The translations under genes and the position numbers were made by a program. Under the pieces are notes generated by a model, which saw only the letters and a program-made list of their open reading frames with translations, did not search any database and was not told the DNA's origin. From Caulobacter sp. 73W (lineage in GTDB: Bacteria > Pseudomonadota > Alphaproteobacteria > Caulobacterales > Caulobacteraceae), in contig NZ_CP158375.1 in NCBI RefSeq assembly GCF_041021955.1, positions 1,302,001 through 1,366,000 on the forward strand: 64,000 nucleotides of DNA. Reading direction: 5' to 3'. This document shows, in pieces, positions 8,670 through 18,621 of the stretch. Position 1 is the first letter of the stretch. Each line of letters begins with the position of its first letter.

Positions 8670-10370
8670 ATGTTCAGAAAGACTTTGATGACCGCCGGCG
8701 CGGTCGCGCTTCTCGCCACGGGCGCGGTCGCCCAGGAGCAGGGAGCCAAGCCCGCCGTCCGCGCGCCGAAGGCCATGGCCTCGTCCGGTCATCCGCTGGT
8801 CACCCAGGCGATGCTGGAGGTCCTGAAGAACGGCGGCAACGCCATGGACGCCGCGCTGACCGGCGCCATCCTTCAGAACGTGGTCGAGCCGCAGATGGTG
8901 TCCCTGGCCGGGGCCCTGACCGCCCTCTACTACGACGCCAAGACCAAGCAGTACTATTACCTCGACGCCGACCTGGACCACACGGCCAAGGGCGCGCCGA
9001 CGGTTCCCGGATGGGCGCAGGTCACGGGCGGTCCGCTGCCGACGGAGCCGACGTCCGGCAAGCTCGTCGCCGTGCCGGGCGCGGTCGCCGGCCTGAAGGC
9101 GGCGGCGGACCGGTTCGGGACCCTGAAGTGGAGCCAGTACTTCCAACCGGCGATCAAGACCGCCGACCAGGGCTTCCCCATGTACTCGTTCCTGTACGGC
9201 GAGATGGCCGACGCGGCGCTGGGCCGTCTGTCGGCCTATCCGTCCGGCCGCGAGGAGTTCCTGCCCAACGGCTATGTCCCGCCTGTCGGGTCCAAGATCG
9301 TTCGGCCCCGCCTGGCCGCCACCATGCGCCGTCTGGCCAATGAGGGGACCGACTACTTCTACACCGGCGATTTCGGCCGAAAGTTCGTGTCGGAAGTCCA
9401 GAAGACCGGCGGCTCGCTCTCCATGGAGGACATGGCCCGCTACAAGGTCCGCTGGATCGAGCCGCTGCGCTTCACCTACAAGGACCACGAGATCATCTCC
9501 GCGCCGCCGCCCGGCACGGCCGGCGCGCTGATGGCCATCGCCATGAACATCGTCGAGCCCTTCGATCTGAAGGCCGGCGGCCACTACACGACCTCGGCGG
9601 AGTCGCTGTACCGGATCCGCAGCGCCTTCGGCTTCGCCGAGGACATGACCGACGGGTTCATCCAGGACCCCGAGGCCTACAACGTGCCCACCTCGGTGCT
9701 GACCTCCAAGGCCTTCGCCGCGCATCTGAGCGCGCTGATCGACGGGTCGATGCCCAAGGTGAAGCCGGTCGCCAAGGCCGAAGCGGCCGACGGCATGGCG
9801 CTGGCCGGCGGCTTTGACCATTCGGATGTCCACGCCTCTGACACCGACCACATCGTGGTCGCCGACGCGCAGGGCAACATCGTCTCCCTGACCCACAGCG
9901 TGATGGGGGCGACCTTCGCCACCGGCCTCGTCGTCGACGGCGTGGTGGTCAACGGCGGCAACTACTTCCCCGGCCGCAACCAGGCGCCCGGTCGCCGGGT
10001 GGTCAGCGGCTTCGCCCCGACCATGATCGCCGAGAAGGGCGAGCCGGTGATGTCCATCGGCTCGCCGGGCCTGACCTCACGCGCCATCGCCCTGACCCTG
10101 ATCAACCATCTGGGCTACGGCATGCCGCTGGAGCAGGCGGTGGACGCGCCGCGCTTCCAGGGGTCAATCAAGGGCCGCGCCATGTCGATCGAGGGCCGCA
10201 TCACCGACGAGGTGCGAGCCCAGATGACCGACACCTACGGCGTCACCGTGAAGATCACCACGCCCTACAACTGGCACTACGGCTCGATCCACGCGGTCGC
10301 CAAACAGCCCGACGGATCGTGGCTGGGCATCGCTGATCCCCGCCGGGGCGGCCACGCGGCGGGCTACTGA
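8670..10370 (+). CDS. Gamma-glutamyltransferase family protein, exported
   Basis: A 566-aa Ntn-hydrolase with signal peptide (residues 1-21, GAVAQ). The family matures by self-cleavage before a catalytic Thr; here the candidate is Thr392 in ASDTDHIVV, close to Thr391 of the E. coli enzyme. The helical N-terminal half (KNGGNAMDAA) and C-terminal half (GSPGLTSRAI, NHLGYGMPLEQAVDAPR) fit GGT. The second Thr of the usual Thr-Thr-His is Asp, and the substrate-binding Asp and one of two Ser residues look replaced by manual alignment. Gamma-glutamyl specificity is therefore uncertain. GGGG lies a few bases before the ATG. Confidence 0.85.
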   Translation: MFRKTLMTAGAVALLATGAVAQEQGAKPAVRAPKAMASSGHPLVTQAMLEVLKNGGNAMDAALTGAILQNVVEPQMVSLAGALTALYYDAKTKQYYYLDADLDHTAKGAPTVPGWAQVTGGPLPTEPTSGKLVAVPGAVAGLKAAADRFGTLKWSQYFQPAIKTADQGFPMYSFLYGEMADAALGRLSAYPSGREEFLPNGYVPPVGSKIVRPRLAATMRRLANEGTDYFYTGDFGRKFVSEVQKTGGSLSMEDMARYKVRWIEPLRFTYKDHEIISAPPPGTAGALMAIAMNIVEPFDLKAGGHYTTSAESLYRIRSAFGFAEDMTDGFIQDPEAYNVPTSVLTSKAFAAHLSALIDGSMPKVKPVAKAEAADGMALAGGFDHSDVHASDTDHIVVADAQGNIVSLTHSVMGATFATGLVVDGVVVNGGNYFPGRNQAPGRRVVSGFAPTMIAEKGEPVMSIGSPGLTSRAIALTLINHLGYGMPLEQAVDAPRFQGSIKGRAMSIEGRITDEVRAQMTDTYGVTVKITTPYNWHYGSIHAVAKQPDGSWLGIADPRRGGHAAGY

Positions 10371-10378
10371 ACAGGAAA

Positions 10379-10405
10379 ATGGCCGGAGGCGACGCCCCCG
10401 GCCAT
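10379..10405. terminator. Bidirectional terminator between GGT-like gene and chemoreceptor
   Basis: ATGGCCGG (10379-10386) pairs perfectly with CCGGCCAT (10398-10405), and an inner GGC/GCC pair extends the stem around a 3-nt loop. It is preceded by AAAA and followed by TTCGTCTG, so it can serve either of the convergent genes. The T-run is weak on the plus strand. Confidence 0.5.
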
Positions 10406-10433
10406 TCGTCTGTTCGGTCTTGGGACTAAGCGG

Positions 10434-12254
10434 TCAGGCCGCTTGGCGCACGGCCGAGACGTGAGACGCGGAAGCCGTCTGGCCCTCGATCTTGAAGCGG
10501 TCGACCAGGTCGCCCAGCGTCCCGGTCTCGCCGCGCAAGGACTGGGTCGCGGCGGTGGCTTCCTCGACCATGGCGGCGTTCTGCTGAACCACCTGGTCCA
10601 TCTGGTTGATGGCCGAGTTGACCTGGTGCAGGCCAGTGGCCTGTTCCTGGGCCGAGGCGGCGATCTCGCGGATACGCTCGTCGATGCTGACCACCTGATC
10701 GACGATCCGGCGCAGGGCGGCGCCGGTCTGGCCGACGAGATCGACGCCTGCCGACACCTGCTGTTCGGAGGCAGTGATCAGGGCCTTGATCTCCTTGGCC
10801 GCTTCGGCCGAGCGCTGGGCCAGGGCCCGCACTTCGGAGGCGACTACGGCGAAGCCCTTGCCGGCTTCACCAGCCCGCGCGGCTTCAACGCCGGCGTTCA
10901 GAGCCAGCAGGTTGGTCTGGAAGGCGATCTCGTCGATCACCCCGATGATCAGGGAGATCTCGCGTGAGGAGGTCTCGATCTGACCCATGGCGCCGACCGC
11001 CTGGTCGACGACCTTGGCCGAGCGATCCGCGTCGGCGCGGGCGTCTGCTACAGAGCCGGAGGCGGTCTTCGCGCCCTCGGCGGTGCGGCGCACCGTGGCC
11101 GTGATCTGGTCGAGGGCGGCGGCCGTCTCTTCCAGGGCGGCGGCCTGCTGTTCCGTGCGGCGCGACAGGTCGGTGGAGGCGTGGGCGATCTCGTCCGAGC
11201 TGGAGCGCACGCTGCTGGTGCTGATGTTGATGGCGCGCATGGCGCCCATCAGTTCGTTCATGGCGCGGTTGAAGTCGTCCTTCAGGCTTTGCGAGCGCGG
11301 GGCGAACTCGGCCGTGATGCGGTGGGTCAGATCGCCGTCCGCAAGGCGGCTGAGGGCCTGGCCCAGGGATTCGACGGCCACGGCGTCTTCCTTGGCCTGA
11401 CGGGCCTTGTCGGCCTCGCGGGCGGCGCGCTCGGTCTCTGACAGATTGCGGTCGGCCTCGCTGCGGGTCTCCAGGGCGATCTTCTCGAGCGCCGCTTCCT
11501 TGAACGACAGGACGGCGGCGGCCATGTCGCCCAGTTCGTCCTTGCGGCCCATGGCCGGGATCTCGACGGCGTTATCGCCGCTAGCCAGACGACGCATGGT
11601 CTGGGTCATGGCGGCCACCGGGGCGGCGACGGCGCCCGACAGAAGCCAGTTCATCAGGCCCGCAATGACGACGGCGGCGACAGCCGCGCCCCCAAGGGTG
11701 GTGACCATCGTGCTGGCCGCGGCCGCCTGGGCGGCATTGCGGCTTTTCACCTCGGCGTTGGCCGCATCGAGGATTTCGCCGTGCAGCTTGCGAAGGCCGC
11801 CGAGCGACTTCTTGCCGACCAGGGCGGTGGCCGTCTCGCGGCCGGTGGTCGGATCGCTCATGGCGGAAACAGCAGGATCGCCCACCTCGGCGCGCCAAGT
11901 CGCCATGGCTTCACGCATCTGCTCGGCGCGAGCCTTCTGCGCCGGCAGGCGGGTGGTGTTCTCGAAGTCGTTCAGAGCGGCGTCGAAGGCGGCCTTCTCT
12001 TCGTTGTAGGTATCGAGGAAGGCCGTGTCGGCCAGCAGCACATAACCGCGCACAGCGTTCTGTTGCTCCAGAACACCCTTCAGCAGCACCTCGCCCTTGC
12101 CGGCGACCAACTGGCCACGCAGGGCCGAACTCGAGGCGGCGTCCAGCTGCGCCAGGCTGCTGAGGATCAGGCCGGTCGCCACCAGGAATGCGGCGATGAC
12201 GGCGCCAAAAGCGACGATGAGCTTGGCTCGAATACGGAAATTGTTGAACGACAT
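10434..12254 (-). CDS. Methyl-accepting chemotaxis protein, transmembrane
   Basis: A 606-aa chemoreceptor. TM1 is at residues about 12-32 and TM2 at about 193-213, enclosing a roughly 160-residue periplasmic four-helix-bundle sensor. A HAMP domain (MRRLASGDNAVEIP) and a second HAMP-like segment (LSRLADGDLTHRI) follow. The signalling tip carries the highly conserved [22 protein letters not shown], flanked by Gln/Glu-rich methylation helices. It would signal through CheW/CheA at the cell pole. No CheR-tethering pentapeptide is visible at the C-terminus (VSAVRQAA). The ligand is unknown. Confidence 0.95.
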   Translation of the reverse strand: MSFNNFRIRAKLIVAFGAVIAAFLVATGLILSSLAQLDAASSSALRGQLVAGKGEVLLKGVLEQQNAVRGYVLLADTAFLDTYNEEKAAFDAALNDFENTTRLPAQKARAEQMREAMATWRAEVGDPAVSAMSDPTTGRETATALVGKKSLGGLRKLHGEILDAANAEVKSRNAAQAAAASTMVTTLGGAAVAAVVIAGLMNWLLSGAVAAPVAAMTQTMRRLASGDNAVEIPAMGRKDELGDMAAAVLSFKEAALEKIALETRSEADRNLSETERAAREADKARQAKEDAVAVESLGQALSRLADGDLTHRITAEFAPRSQSLKDDFNRAMNELMGAMRAINISTSSVRSSSDEIAHASTDLSRRTEQQAAALEETAAALDQITATVRRTAEGAKTASGSVADARADADRSAKVVDQAVGAMGQIETSSREISLIIGVIDEIAFQTNLLALNAGVEAARAGEAGKGFAVVASEVRALAQRSAEAAKEIKALITASEQQVSAGVDLVGQTGAALRRIVDQVVSIDERIREIAASAQEQATGLHQVNSAINQMDQVVQQNAAMVEEATAATQSLRGETGTLGDLVDRFKIEGQTASASHVSAVRQAA

Positions 12255-12393
12255 GCTGCGCCCCGAAGCAGAAACTATCGAAGCTCAGCCGTAGTGGTCG
12301 GGATACAATCCAAGGTTAACCGAGAGGAACCATTGCGCCCGAACCGCGCGGCATGCTGACGCATCGGGTGTTCGGCGACCATGGTTCGTCAAA

Positions 12394-13524
12394 TTACCTG
12401 AGCGCCGCTGCGCCCTTTTCGGCCTCCACGGGCACGCCCCCACATTTACCCAGCGCTCGGACCCTATTGCAGGCGGCGACAACACCGGCTGGCAGGCGAA
12501 CCTGATAGCCGCCGTCGAACCGGGCGTCCGGCCGCATGTAGTCGGTGGATACGTATTGCGCGCCGCTGGCGAAGGCGGCCTCGCGGCGGCGCGGGTCGTT
12601 GGATCGCGCTTCCCAGGTGTCGGCGTCAGCGCGGGTGCGCACCACGAAGCCGGCCTTCACGGCGGCCTGGATACGGGCCTGCTGGGCCACCGGGTCATTG
12701 AGGGTCAGATAGGCGGCGGCGGGCGAAGCTTCGTCCGTGTTGACGAACATGGCCCGGCCTTCCAGCGACCCGCGCGCGCCGCGATAGACGGCGACCTTTT
12801 CCGGGCTCTCGTCGAGGGCGAAGAACACCTTGCCCCGCGCCGCGGCCAGGGTCGGCCAACCGCCGGCCAGGACAGCCTCGCGCAGGGTCGACTTCGCGCC
12901 CTGCACCTGGTCCGGGGTGACCATCTCGGCGTCCGCAAACACCGAGCGGATCTCCGCGTCCAGCGTGTCGAACGCCTTGGCGTTATAGGCCGGCGCGACC
13001 ACGCCGCCGGGCAGGTTGGGGCCGCCTTCCTTGGCGTTGATCAGGATCAGGATCGGCGCGTGGGTCGGATTGGCCTTCGACCAGGACCGCACCTCGCCCA
13101 GGCAGGCGACGAAGGTCAGGCAGGTGGAGCGGAAGTCCACGTCCTGCATATGCAGGACCTTGTATCCCGGCTTGGCCATGACGGCCGCCGTCTCGACCGA
13201 CATCCGCTCGCCCTTGCCCAGAGCGGTCTTCGGCGTGGCGTAGAGCCCGCCTGCCGGATCCTGGGCGACGTCGATCTCCAGCTGGCGCGCGCCATCGTCC
13301 AGCTGTCGCGCCAAGGGGTGGTGACCGTAGTCGATGCCGAGCGCGCGCTGGCCGCCCGCGGCGACCATGGCGGCCAGTTCGTCGGCCGGCAGGTGCTGCT
13401 TGTAGCTGTTGTGGGTGCCCACCGCGACGAGGTCGTTGAGCTTCAGGACGCAGGCGTCCTCCGTCGAGGACGGCGCGCAGGCGATGGCCGACGCTGCGGA
13501 TGCGGCGAGAAGGAAAGCAAGCAT
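12394..13524 (-). CDS. Secreted phosphatidylinositol-specific phospholipase C-like protein (Ca2+-dependent type)
   Basis: A 376-aa exported protein; the signal peptide (residues 1-15) may end at a Cys. The catalytic segment GTHNSYKQ (His38, Asn39) and LEIDV (Glu83, Asp85) match the His plus acidic metal-ligand layout of the bacterial Ca2+-dependent PI-PLC family, with HMQDVDFRS and LILINAKEGG continuing the TIM barrel. The activity would be cleavage of phosphoinositides or another phosphodiester in the periplasm or outside the cell. It lies between two chemoreceptor genes on the same strand. Family is confident; the natural substrate is unknown. Confidence 0.8.
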   Translation of the reverse strand: MLAFLLAASAASAIACAPSSTEDACVLKLNDLVAVGTHNSYKQHLPADELAAMVAAGGQRALGIDYGHHPLARQLDDGARQLEIDVAQDPAGGLYATPKTALGKGERMSVETAAVMAKPGYKVLHMQDVDFRSTCLTFVACLGEVRSWSKANPTHAPILILINAKEGGPNLPGGVVAPAYNAKAFDTLDAEIRSVFADAEMVTPDQVQGAKSTLREAVLAGGWPTLAAARGKVFFALDESPEKVAVYRGARGSLEGRAMFVNTDEASPAAAYLTLNDPVAQQARIQAAVKAGFVVRTRADADTWEARSNDPRRREAAFASGAQYVSTDYMRPDARFDGGYQVRLPAGVVAACNRVRALGKCGGVPVEAEKGAAALR

Positions 13525-13576
13525 GGGCGCCCCGAGTTTTGCGGCAGCCCTACCTCGCTTTCACGACGGCTTCGCG

Positions 13577-15010
13577 TCAGCGGCCGCCGGCGTAGGCGAG
13601 CAGACGTTCGTGGACTTCCTGCAGCGGACGCGGGGCCTGCGCCTTCTCCAGGGTGAAGCGCTCGACCATGGAGGTCAGGCCCACGGCCTGCTGGTCCAGG
13701 GCGCGGGTGGCGGCGGCGCTCTGTTCGACCATGGCGGCGTTCTGCTGGATGACCTGATCCATCTGGTTCATGGCCTTGTTGACCTGTTCCAGGGCCGTGG
13801 ACTGCTCCACCGCCGAATGGGCGATCTCCTGAACCAGGCTGGAGATCTCGCCCACCTTGCCGACGATGGCGGCCAGGGCCTCGCCGGTCTGGCCGACCAG
13901 GGCGACGCCATTGTCCACCTGCTGGCCAGAGCCCCCGACCAGGGCCTTGATCTCCTTGGCCGCCTCGGCCGAGCGCTGAGCCAGGGCCCGCACTTCGGAG
14001 GCGACGACCGCGAAGCCCTTGCCGGCGTCGCCGGCCCGGGCGGCTTCCACGCCGGCGTTCAGGGCCAGCAGATTGGTCTGGAAGGCGATCTCGTCGATGA
14101 CGCCGATGATCTGCCCGATCTCCTGCGAGGACTCGGCGATCAGACCCATGGCGGCCACGGCGCGCTTGACCACCTGGCCGCTGCGCTCGGCGTCCTCGCG
14201 GGCCTGGACGACCACGCCGGTGACCTGTTCCGCGCCCGAGGCGGTGCGGCTGACCGTGGCGGTGATCTGGTCTAGGGCGGCGGCGGTTTCCTCCAGCGTC
14301 GCGGCCTGATGCTCGGTGCGGCGCGACAGGTCGTCGGAGGCCTGGGCGATTTCCTGCGAGCCGGTGCGCACGGCGCCGGCGGCCCCCGCCAGGCCGCGGA
14401 TGGTGGTTTCAAGCTGGGCGACCGCCGCGTTGAAGTCGTCCTTCAGTTCGCGGTACTCGGCGGCCACGTCGTCGGTCAGGCGCACGGACAGGTCGCCCTC
14501 GGCCAGCTTGGCCAGTTCGCCGGCCATGGCGTCGACCAGCTTCTTCTGTTCACGACCAGCGGCCTCGAAGGCGGCTTCGGTCTCGCGCAGGCGGCGGTCC
14601 ACGTCGCGGTGCGTTTCCGCCGCCTGAGCTTCCAGGCGCGAGCGGGCCAGGCCGTTCTCGCGGAAGACCTCGACGCTGCGGGCCATCTCGCCGATCTCGT
14701 CGCGACGGCCGGCGCCGGGAATGGTGACGTCGAACTCGCCAGCGGCCAGGCGACGCATGGTCGCCGACATGGCGCCCATGGCGGAGATGACCAGGCGCTC
14801 GAAATAGATCGCGCCGAGGATGACGCCGACCACGGCGCCCACGCCCACGGCGATGCTGACCCCGTCGGCGATGCGCAGGATGTCCGCCGCCCGGTCGCCG
14901 GCGTCGGCCACCATGTGCAGCAAGGTGACGTTCAGGGCCGCCAGGGCAAGCATGGCCGCCATCCCGATGAACCAGGAAACGCGCATCCGGGACTTGATCG
15001 TCATCAGCAT
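13577..15010 (-). CDS. Methyl-accepting chemotaxis protein, short-sensor type
   Basis: About 477 aa. Two closely spaced membrane spans (residues about 13-33 and 47-70) leave almost no periplasmic domain, so it probably senses inside the membrane or cytoplasm. A HAMP ([14 protein letters not shown]), a second HAMP-like region ([13 protein letters not shown]) and the signalling hairpin [22 protein letters not shown] follow. ATG 15010 is chosen because GAGG lies 6 nt upstream and a longer version would run into the next gene's 3' end. An FNR/FixK-type site lies about 58 nt upstream of the start, hinting at oxygen-dependent expression. Confidence 0.93.
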   Translation of the reverse strand: MLMTIKSRMRVSWFIGMAAMLALAALNVTLLHMVADAGDRAADILRIADGVSIAVGVGAVVGVILGAIYFERLVISAMGAMSATMRRLAAGEFDVTIPGAGRRDEIGEMARSVEVFRENGLARSRLEAQAAETHRDVDRRLRETEAAFEAAGREQKKLVDAMAGELAKLAEGDLSVRLTDDVAAEYRELKDDFNAAVAQLETTIRGLAGAAGAVRTGSQEIAQASDDLSRRTEHQAATLEETAAALDQITATVSRTASGAEQVTGVVVQAREDAERSGQVVKRAVAAMGLIAESSQEIGQIIGVIDEIAFQTNLLALNAGVEAARAGDAGKGFAVVASEVRALAQRSAEAAKEIKALVGGSGQQVDNGVALVGQTGEALAAIVGKVGEISSLVQEIAHSAVEQSTALEQVNKAMNQMDQVIQQNAAMVEQSAAATRALDQQAVGLTSMVERFTLEKAQAPRPLQEVHERLLAYAGGR

Positions 15011-15067
15011 GAGAAGCCTCGTTCTGAACCGAAGCTTCACCGCTACGACTGAGTCGTTTTCGCCGCC

Positions 15068-15081
15068 TTGATCTGGATCAG
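15068..15081 (-). promoter_or_regulatory. FNR/FixK-type box upstream of chemoreceptor
   Basis: TTGATCTGGATCAG: nine of the ten conserved bases of TTGAT-N4-ATCAA. Its centre is about 64 nt upstream of ATG 15010, compatible with class II activation at -41.5 and a leader of about 22 nt. Binding by the FixK encoded in this window is an inference. Confidence 0.5.
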
Positions 15082-15095
15082 TGTTTCGCCGCGAT

Positions 15096-15728
15096 TTAGC
15101 GCCGCGCCTCAAAGGCCATGCGCACGGCCAGCCCGCCCAGAACCGTGCCCATGATCCAGCGCTGCACCTTTGCCCAGGTCGGGCGTGCGGCCAGGAAGGC
15201 GGCCACGCCCCCGGCCGCGAACACCACCAGCCCGTTCACCGTCACGCTGATGACGATTTGGGTCGATCCCAGAAGCAGGCTCTGCCCCAGCACGTTCCCA
15301 TGCTCCGGCCGGATGAACTGGGGCAGGAGCGACATGTAGAGGACGGCCAGTTTCGGATTGAGAAGGCTGGTCGCGAGGCCCATTCCGAACAGCCGCGCGG
15401 GTCGATGGGCCGGCAGATGGCGCACCTGGAACGGCGAGACCGCGCCGGGCTTAAGCGCATTCCACGCCAGCCAGGCCAGATAGGCCGCGCCGCCGAACCG
15501 CAGAATGTCATAGGCGACCGGCACGGCCATGATCACCGCCGTGATCCCGGCGGCGGTCAGGGTCATGTAGATGAAGAAGCCCAGCGCGACCCCGCCGAGG
15601 GAGATGAAGCCCGCCGCGCGGCCCTGGCTGATGGAGCGGGACAGCAGATAGAGCATGTTCGGGCCGGGGGTGCAGGCCATGCCGAAGGTCAACAGACCAA
15701 ACGCCGCCCAATTCTTGAACTCGACCAT
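15096..15728 (-). CDS. LysE/RhtB family amino-acid exporter
   Basis: A 210-aa inner-membrane protein with six hydrophobic segments and the family signature near the N-terminus ([15 protein letters not shown]), followed by [15 protein letters not shown] and [16 protein letters not shown]. These exporters expel amino acids such as homoserine, threonine or lysine in exchange for protons; the substrate here cannot be inferred. It lies upstream of the chemoreceptor on the same strand, with an intervening 85 nt that carries the FixK-like box, so the two are probably separate transcription units. Confidence 0.9.
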   Translation of the reverse strand: MVEFKNWAAFGLLTFGMACTPGPNMLYLLSRSISQGRAAGFISLGGVALGFFIYMTLTAAGITAVIMAVPVAYDILRFGGAAYLAWLAWNALKPGAVSPFQVRHLPAHRPARLFGMGLATSLLNPKLAVLYMSLLPQFIRPEHGNVLGQSLLLGSTQIVISVTVNGLVVFAAGGVAAFLAARPTWAKVQRWIMGTVLGGLAVRMAFEARR

Positions 15729-15829
15729 CAGATCCCCCGTAATTCGGCCGAGCCAGGCCGTCGAACAGACACGCGGCAGGAGCGTGCAAACTCGTCGTAT
15801 TCGCTCACCATCGGCGGCGAGCGGAGATC

Positions 15830-16432
15830 CTAGGCCGGGCGGCGCGCCCGCAGGGCCTGGGCGATGGTGCCGTCGTCCAGCCAGTCGAGATCACCGCCCA
15901 CGGGAACGCCGCGCGCTAGGGAGGTGACGCTGGCGCCAGACGGGGCGAGGCGCTCCGCCAGATAGTGGGCCGTGGTCTGGCCGTCGACAGTGGCCGGCAG
16001 AGCCAGGATCACCTCCCGCACCGCCCCACCAGTGGAGCGCTCCACCAGTTCACGCACACGCAAGGCCTCGGGGCCGACGCCGTCGAGCGCCGACAGCAGG
16101 CCGCCCAGAACGTGATAGCGGCCCCGGAAGGCCCCTGCCCGCTCCATGGCCCACAGGGCGCCGACATCCTCGACCACGCAGATCAGGGTCTGGTCGCGGG
16201 CTTGGTCGGCGCAGACGGCGCAAGGGTCGGTGGTGTCCAGCGCCCCGCAGACGCCGCAGGTCTTCACCCGGTCACGGGCGGCCGCCAGGGCGTCGGCCAA
16301 GGGGCCGAGCAACTGATCGCGCCGCTTCAGCAAGGCCAGGGTCGCCCGCCGGGCCGAACGCGGTCCCAGCCCCGGCAGCTTTGACAGCAGGGCGATGAGG
16401 CGCTCGATCTCGGGTCCGGCGGAAGCGGCCAA
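15830..16432 (-). CDS. recR: Recombination mediator RecR
   Basis: A 200-aa protein that with RecF/RecO loads RecA at gaps. The helix-hairpin-helix ([12 protein letters not shown]), a C4 zinc motif ([16 protein letters not shown]) and a Toprim domain ([29 protein letters not shown]) are in the normal order. The start is TTG 16432, 4 nt after the ybaB stop, giving the expected N-terminus [16 protein letters not shown]. It is the last gene of the dnaX-ybaB-recR operon. Confidence 0.95.
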   Translation of the reverse strand: MAASAGPEIERLIALLSKLPGLGPRSARRATLALLKRRDQLLGPLADALAAARDRVKTCGVCGALDTTDPCAVCADQARDQTLICVVEDVGALWAMERAGAFRGRYHVLGGLLSALDGVGPEALRVRELVERSTGGAVREVILALPATVDGQTTAHYLAERLAPSGASVTSLARGVPVGGDLDWLDDGTIAQALRARRPA

Positions 16433-16436
16433 ATGC

Positions 16437-16766
16437 TTAGAACTTCAGACCCGGGATGCCGCCCATCATGCCGGCCATGGGGCCGGCGGCGGCGCGCATC
16501 ATCTCGGCCTGCTGGGCGTCGAGGGTCTTCTTGGCGTTGGCGTGGGCCGCGACGATCAGGTCGGCGACCACCTCGCCCTCGCCCGGCGCCATCAGGCTCT
16601 CGTCGATCTTGATGCCGACCAGTTCGCCGCCGCCCTTCAGGGTGACCGTGACCATGCCGCCGCCCGAGGTCCCCTCGGCCGTCAGGTCGGCCATCTTTTC
16701 CTGGGCTTCGGCCAGCTTGGCCTGCATCGCCTGGGCCTGCTTCATCAGGCCGCCAAGATCTTTCAC
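16437..16766 (-). CDS. ybaB: YbaB/EbfC family nucleoid-associated protein
   Basis: A 109-aa DNA-binding dimer of the YbaB family: N-terminal helix [15 protein letters not shown], conserved [18 protein letters not shown] and C-terminal [11 protein letters not shown]. It starts at GTG 16766 with GAGGAG overlapping the dnaX stop codon, so it is translationally linked to dnaX. Conserved placement between dnaX and recR supports the call. Confidence 0.95.
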   Translation of the reverse strand: MKDLGGLMKQAQAMQAKLAEAQEKMADLTAEGTSGGGMVTVTLKGGGELVGIKIDESLMAPGEGEVVADLIVAAHANAKKTLDAQQAEMMRAAAGPMAGMMGGIPGLKF

Positions 16767-16769
16767 GCT

Positions 16770-18584
16770 CTACTCCTCGTCTTCTTCCGGTTCGGGGGCT
16801 GACGCCGCCTCGACGATCTCCGGCGCATTGCCGAAGTGGACAATCTCGGCGCCCGGAAACGCCTGCATGACGGCCCGCACGAACGGGTCCGCCTCGATCT
16901 CCGAAAGCAGCTCGCGCTTTTCGCGGCGCTCGCGCTCTCGATCGGTCTCGCCGCCCTTGCCGCCGTCGGTGACGACCAGCCAGGGCTGGCCCGTCCATTC
17001 CTTCATTCGGCTGACCAGCCGGCTGGTCAGGTTGTGCGGCGCGCCGGGCGCGGGTTCGAACTGGATGACGCCGGGACGCACGCTGATGGGGCGGACGTAC
17101 TGCTGCACGTCCCACTTGAGCCCGACGTCGCGCTTGGCCTCGATCAGGCGGACGATGTCCTCGAAGCTGGCGATGACCGGCGCGGCCTGCTGGGCGGCCT
17201 GGGGCATGGCCATGCCCTGGGCGACCACGCCGCCGCCACCGCCGGCGGCCATTCCACCGCCGCCGCCGCCGCCCGAAGGACCGCCGCCGATGGGCGAGCC
17301 TTCGCGGATGGCCTTCAGCGCCTCTTCGGGGCCCGGCAGTTCGGCGGCGTAGGTCAGGCGGATGATCGCCATCTCGGCGGCCGCCGGCCCGTCGGGCGCG
17401 CGGCGCACCTCGTCGTGGGCCTTGAGCAGCATCTGCCACAGGCGCGACAGCACCCCGGCCGAGACATTGGCCCCGATGGCGGCCAGGCGGGCGGCCTGCT
17501 CCTTGGGCAGGGACAGGGCGTCCGGGCCAAGCGCCTTGGCGACGGACGAGCCGTGGCAATGCTCCAGCAGGTCGAGCATGACCACCGCCGGATCGGCGCC
17601 GAAGCCCCACAGGGTGCGAAACGCCTCCAGCGCGGGGCCGACCTCGCCGCGCATGATGTGTTCGAACAGGGCGATGGTCTGGGCGCGGTCGGCCAGACCC
17701 AGCATGTCGCGGACCACGGCGGCGGTGACCGTCTGCCCCCGCTCCGCCTGGACGATGGCCTGGTCGAGCAGGGACAGGCCGTCACGCACCGAACCTTCGG
17801 CGGCGCGGGAGATCAGGGCCAGGCCGTCGGCCTCGACCATCGCGCCTTCCTGCTTGGCGATGCGCGAGAAGTGCGCGCTCAGCACGTCCGGCTCGACGCG
17901 GCGCAGGTCGAAACGCTGGCAGCGCGACAGGATCGTCACCGGGACCTTGCGGATCTCGGTGGTGGCGAAGATGAACTTGGCGTGGGGCGGCGGCTCCTCA
18001 AGCGTCTTCAGCAGGGCGTTGAACGCCGCCGTCGACAGCATGTGGACTTCGTCGATGATGTAGACCTTGTACCGCGCCTCGACCGGGGCGTAGCGGACCC
18101 CGTCGAGCAGCTCGCGCATCTCGTCGACCTTGGTGCGCGAGGCGGCGTCAAGCTCCAGCACGTCCATGTGCCGCCCCTCGATGATGGCGCGGCAATGGCG
18201 CCCCTCGACGCTCAGATCGACCGAGGGCGCATGAACGGTGTCGCTCTCGAAGTTCAGGGCGCGCGCCAGCAGGCGGGCGGTGGTCGTCTTGCCGACCCCG
18301 CGGACGCCGGTCAGCATGAAGGCGTGGGCGATCCGGCCGGTGGCGAAGGCGTTGGCCAGGGTGCGGACCATGGCCTCCTGCCCGATCAGGTCCTCGAAAT
18401 TGCGCGGGCGGTATTTGCGCGCCAGCACGGTGTAGGCGGCGGACGGCTCCTCCGACACGGCCAGCGGCCCCTGCTCGGCGGCCGGAGCGGGCGCAGCGGC
18501 GGGCGCGCCGCCGAAGATGTCGGCGGTGTTCTCGTCGCGCTCGGGAACCTCGTCCGGCTCGAAAGGCGTATCGTCGTCGATCAA
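16770..18584 (-). CDS. dnaX: DNA polymerase III subunit gamma/tau
   Basis: Clamp-loader ATPase, about 604 aa. AAA+ features: Walker A GVRGVGKTT (residues about 93-101), DEVHML, and the sensor region TILSRCQRFDLRRV. The zinc module of enterobacterial DnaX is mostly lost; only HCRAIIEGRH remains, as in other alphaproteobacteria. A Gly-rich linker (about residues 430-460) separates the clamp-loader core from the tau-specific C-terminus. TTG 18584 is chosen because AAGGA lies 6 nt upstream; the frame continues upstream through the SRP RNA gene, which cannot be coding. The N-terminal 48 residues are an acidic/Pro-Ala extension. Confidence 0.95.
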   Translation of the reverse strand: MIDDDTPFEPDEVPERDENTADIFGGAPAAAPAPAAEQGPLAVSEEPSAAYTVLARKYRPRNFEDLIGQEAMVRTLANAFATGRIAHAFMLTGVRGVGKTTTARLLARALNFESDTVHAPSVDLSVEGRHCRAIIEGRHMDVLELDAASRTKVDEMRELLDGVRYAPVEARYKVYIIDEVHMLSTAAFNALLKTLEEPPPHAKFIFATTEIRKVPVTILSRCQRFDLRRVEPDVLSAHFSRIAKQEGAMVEADGLALISRAAEGSVRDGLSLLDQAIVQAERGQTVTAAVVRDMLGLADRAQTIALFEHIMRGEVGPALEAFRTLWGFGADPAVVMLDLLEHCHGSSVAKALGPDALSLPKEQAARLAAIGANVSAGVLSRLWQMLLKAHDEVRRAPDGPAAAEMAIIRLTYAAELPGPEEALKAIREGSPIGGGPSGGGGGGGMAAGGGGGVVAQGMAMPQAAQQAAPVIASFEDIVRLIEAKRDVGLKWDVQQYVRPISVRPGVIQFEPAPGAPHNLTSRLVSRMKEWTGQPWLVVTDGGKGGETDRERERREKRELLSEIEADPFVRAVMQAFPGAEIVHFGNAPEIVEAASAPEPEEDEE

Positions 18585-18621
18585 AGGGCGTCCTTCGAAC
18601 TCGGGGAGCAGGCCCGAGGTG

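Noticed and set aside
8442..9896. Upstream extension of the amidohydrolase frame to 966 aa
   Set aside because: The extension is antisense to the GGT-like gene; the signal peptide marks the real start at 8441.
17230..17290. Gly-codon tract in dnaX as a possible frameshift site for gamma
   Set aside because: It is GGC/GGT-mixed, in frame, and there is no A-rich slippery heptamer like that of E. coli dnaX.
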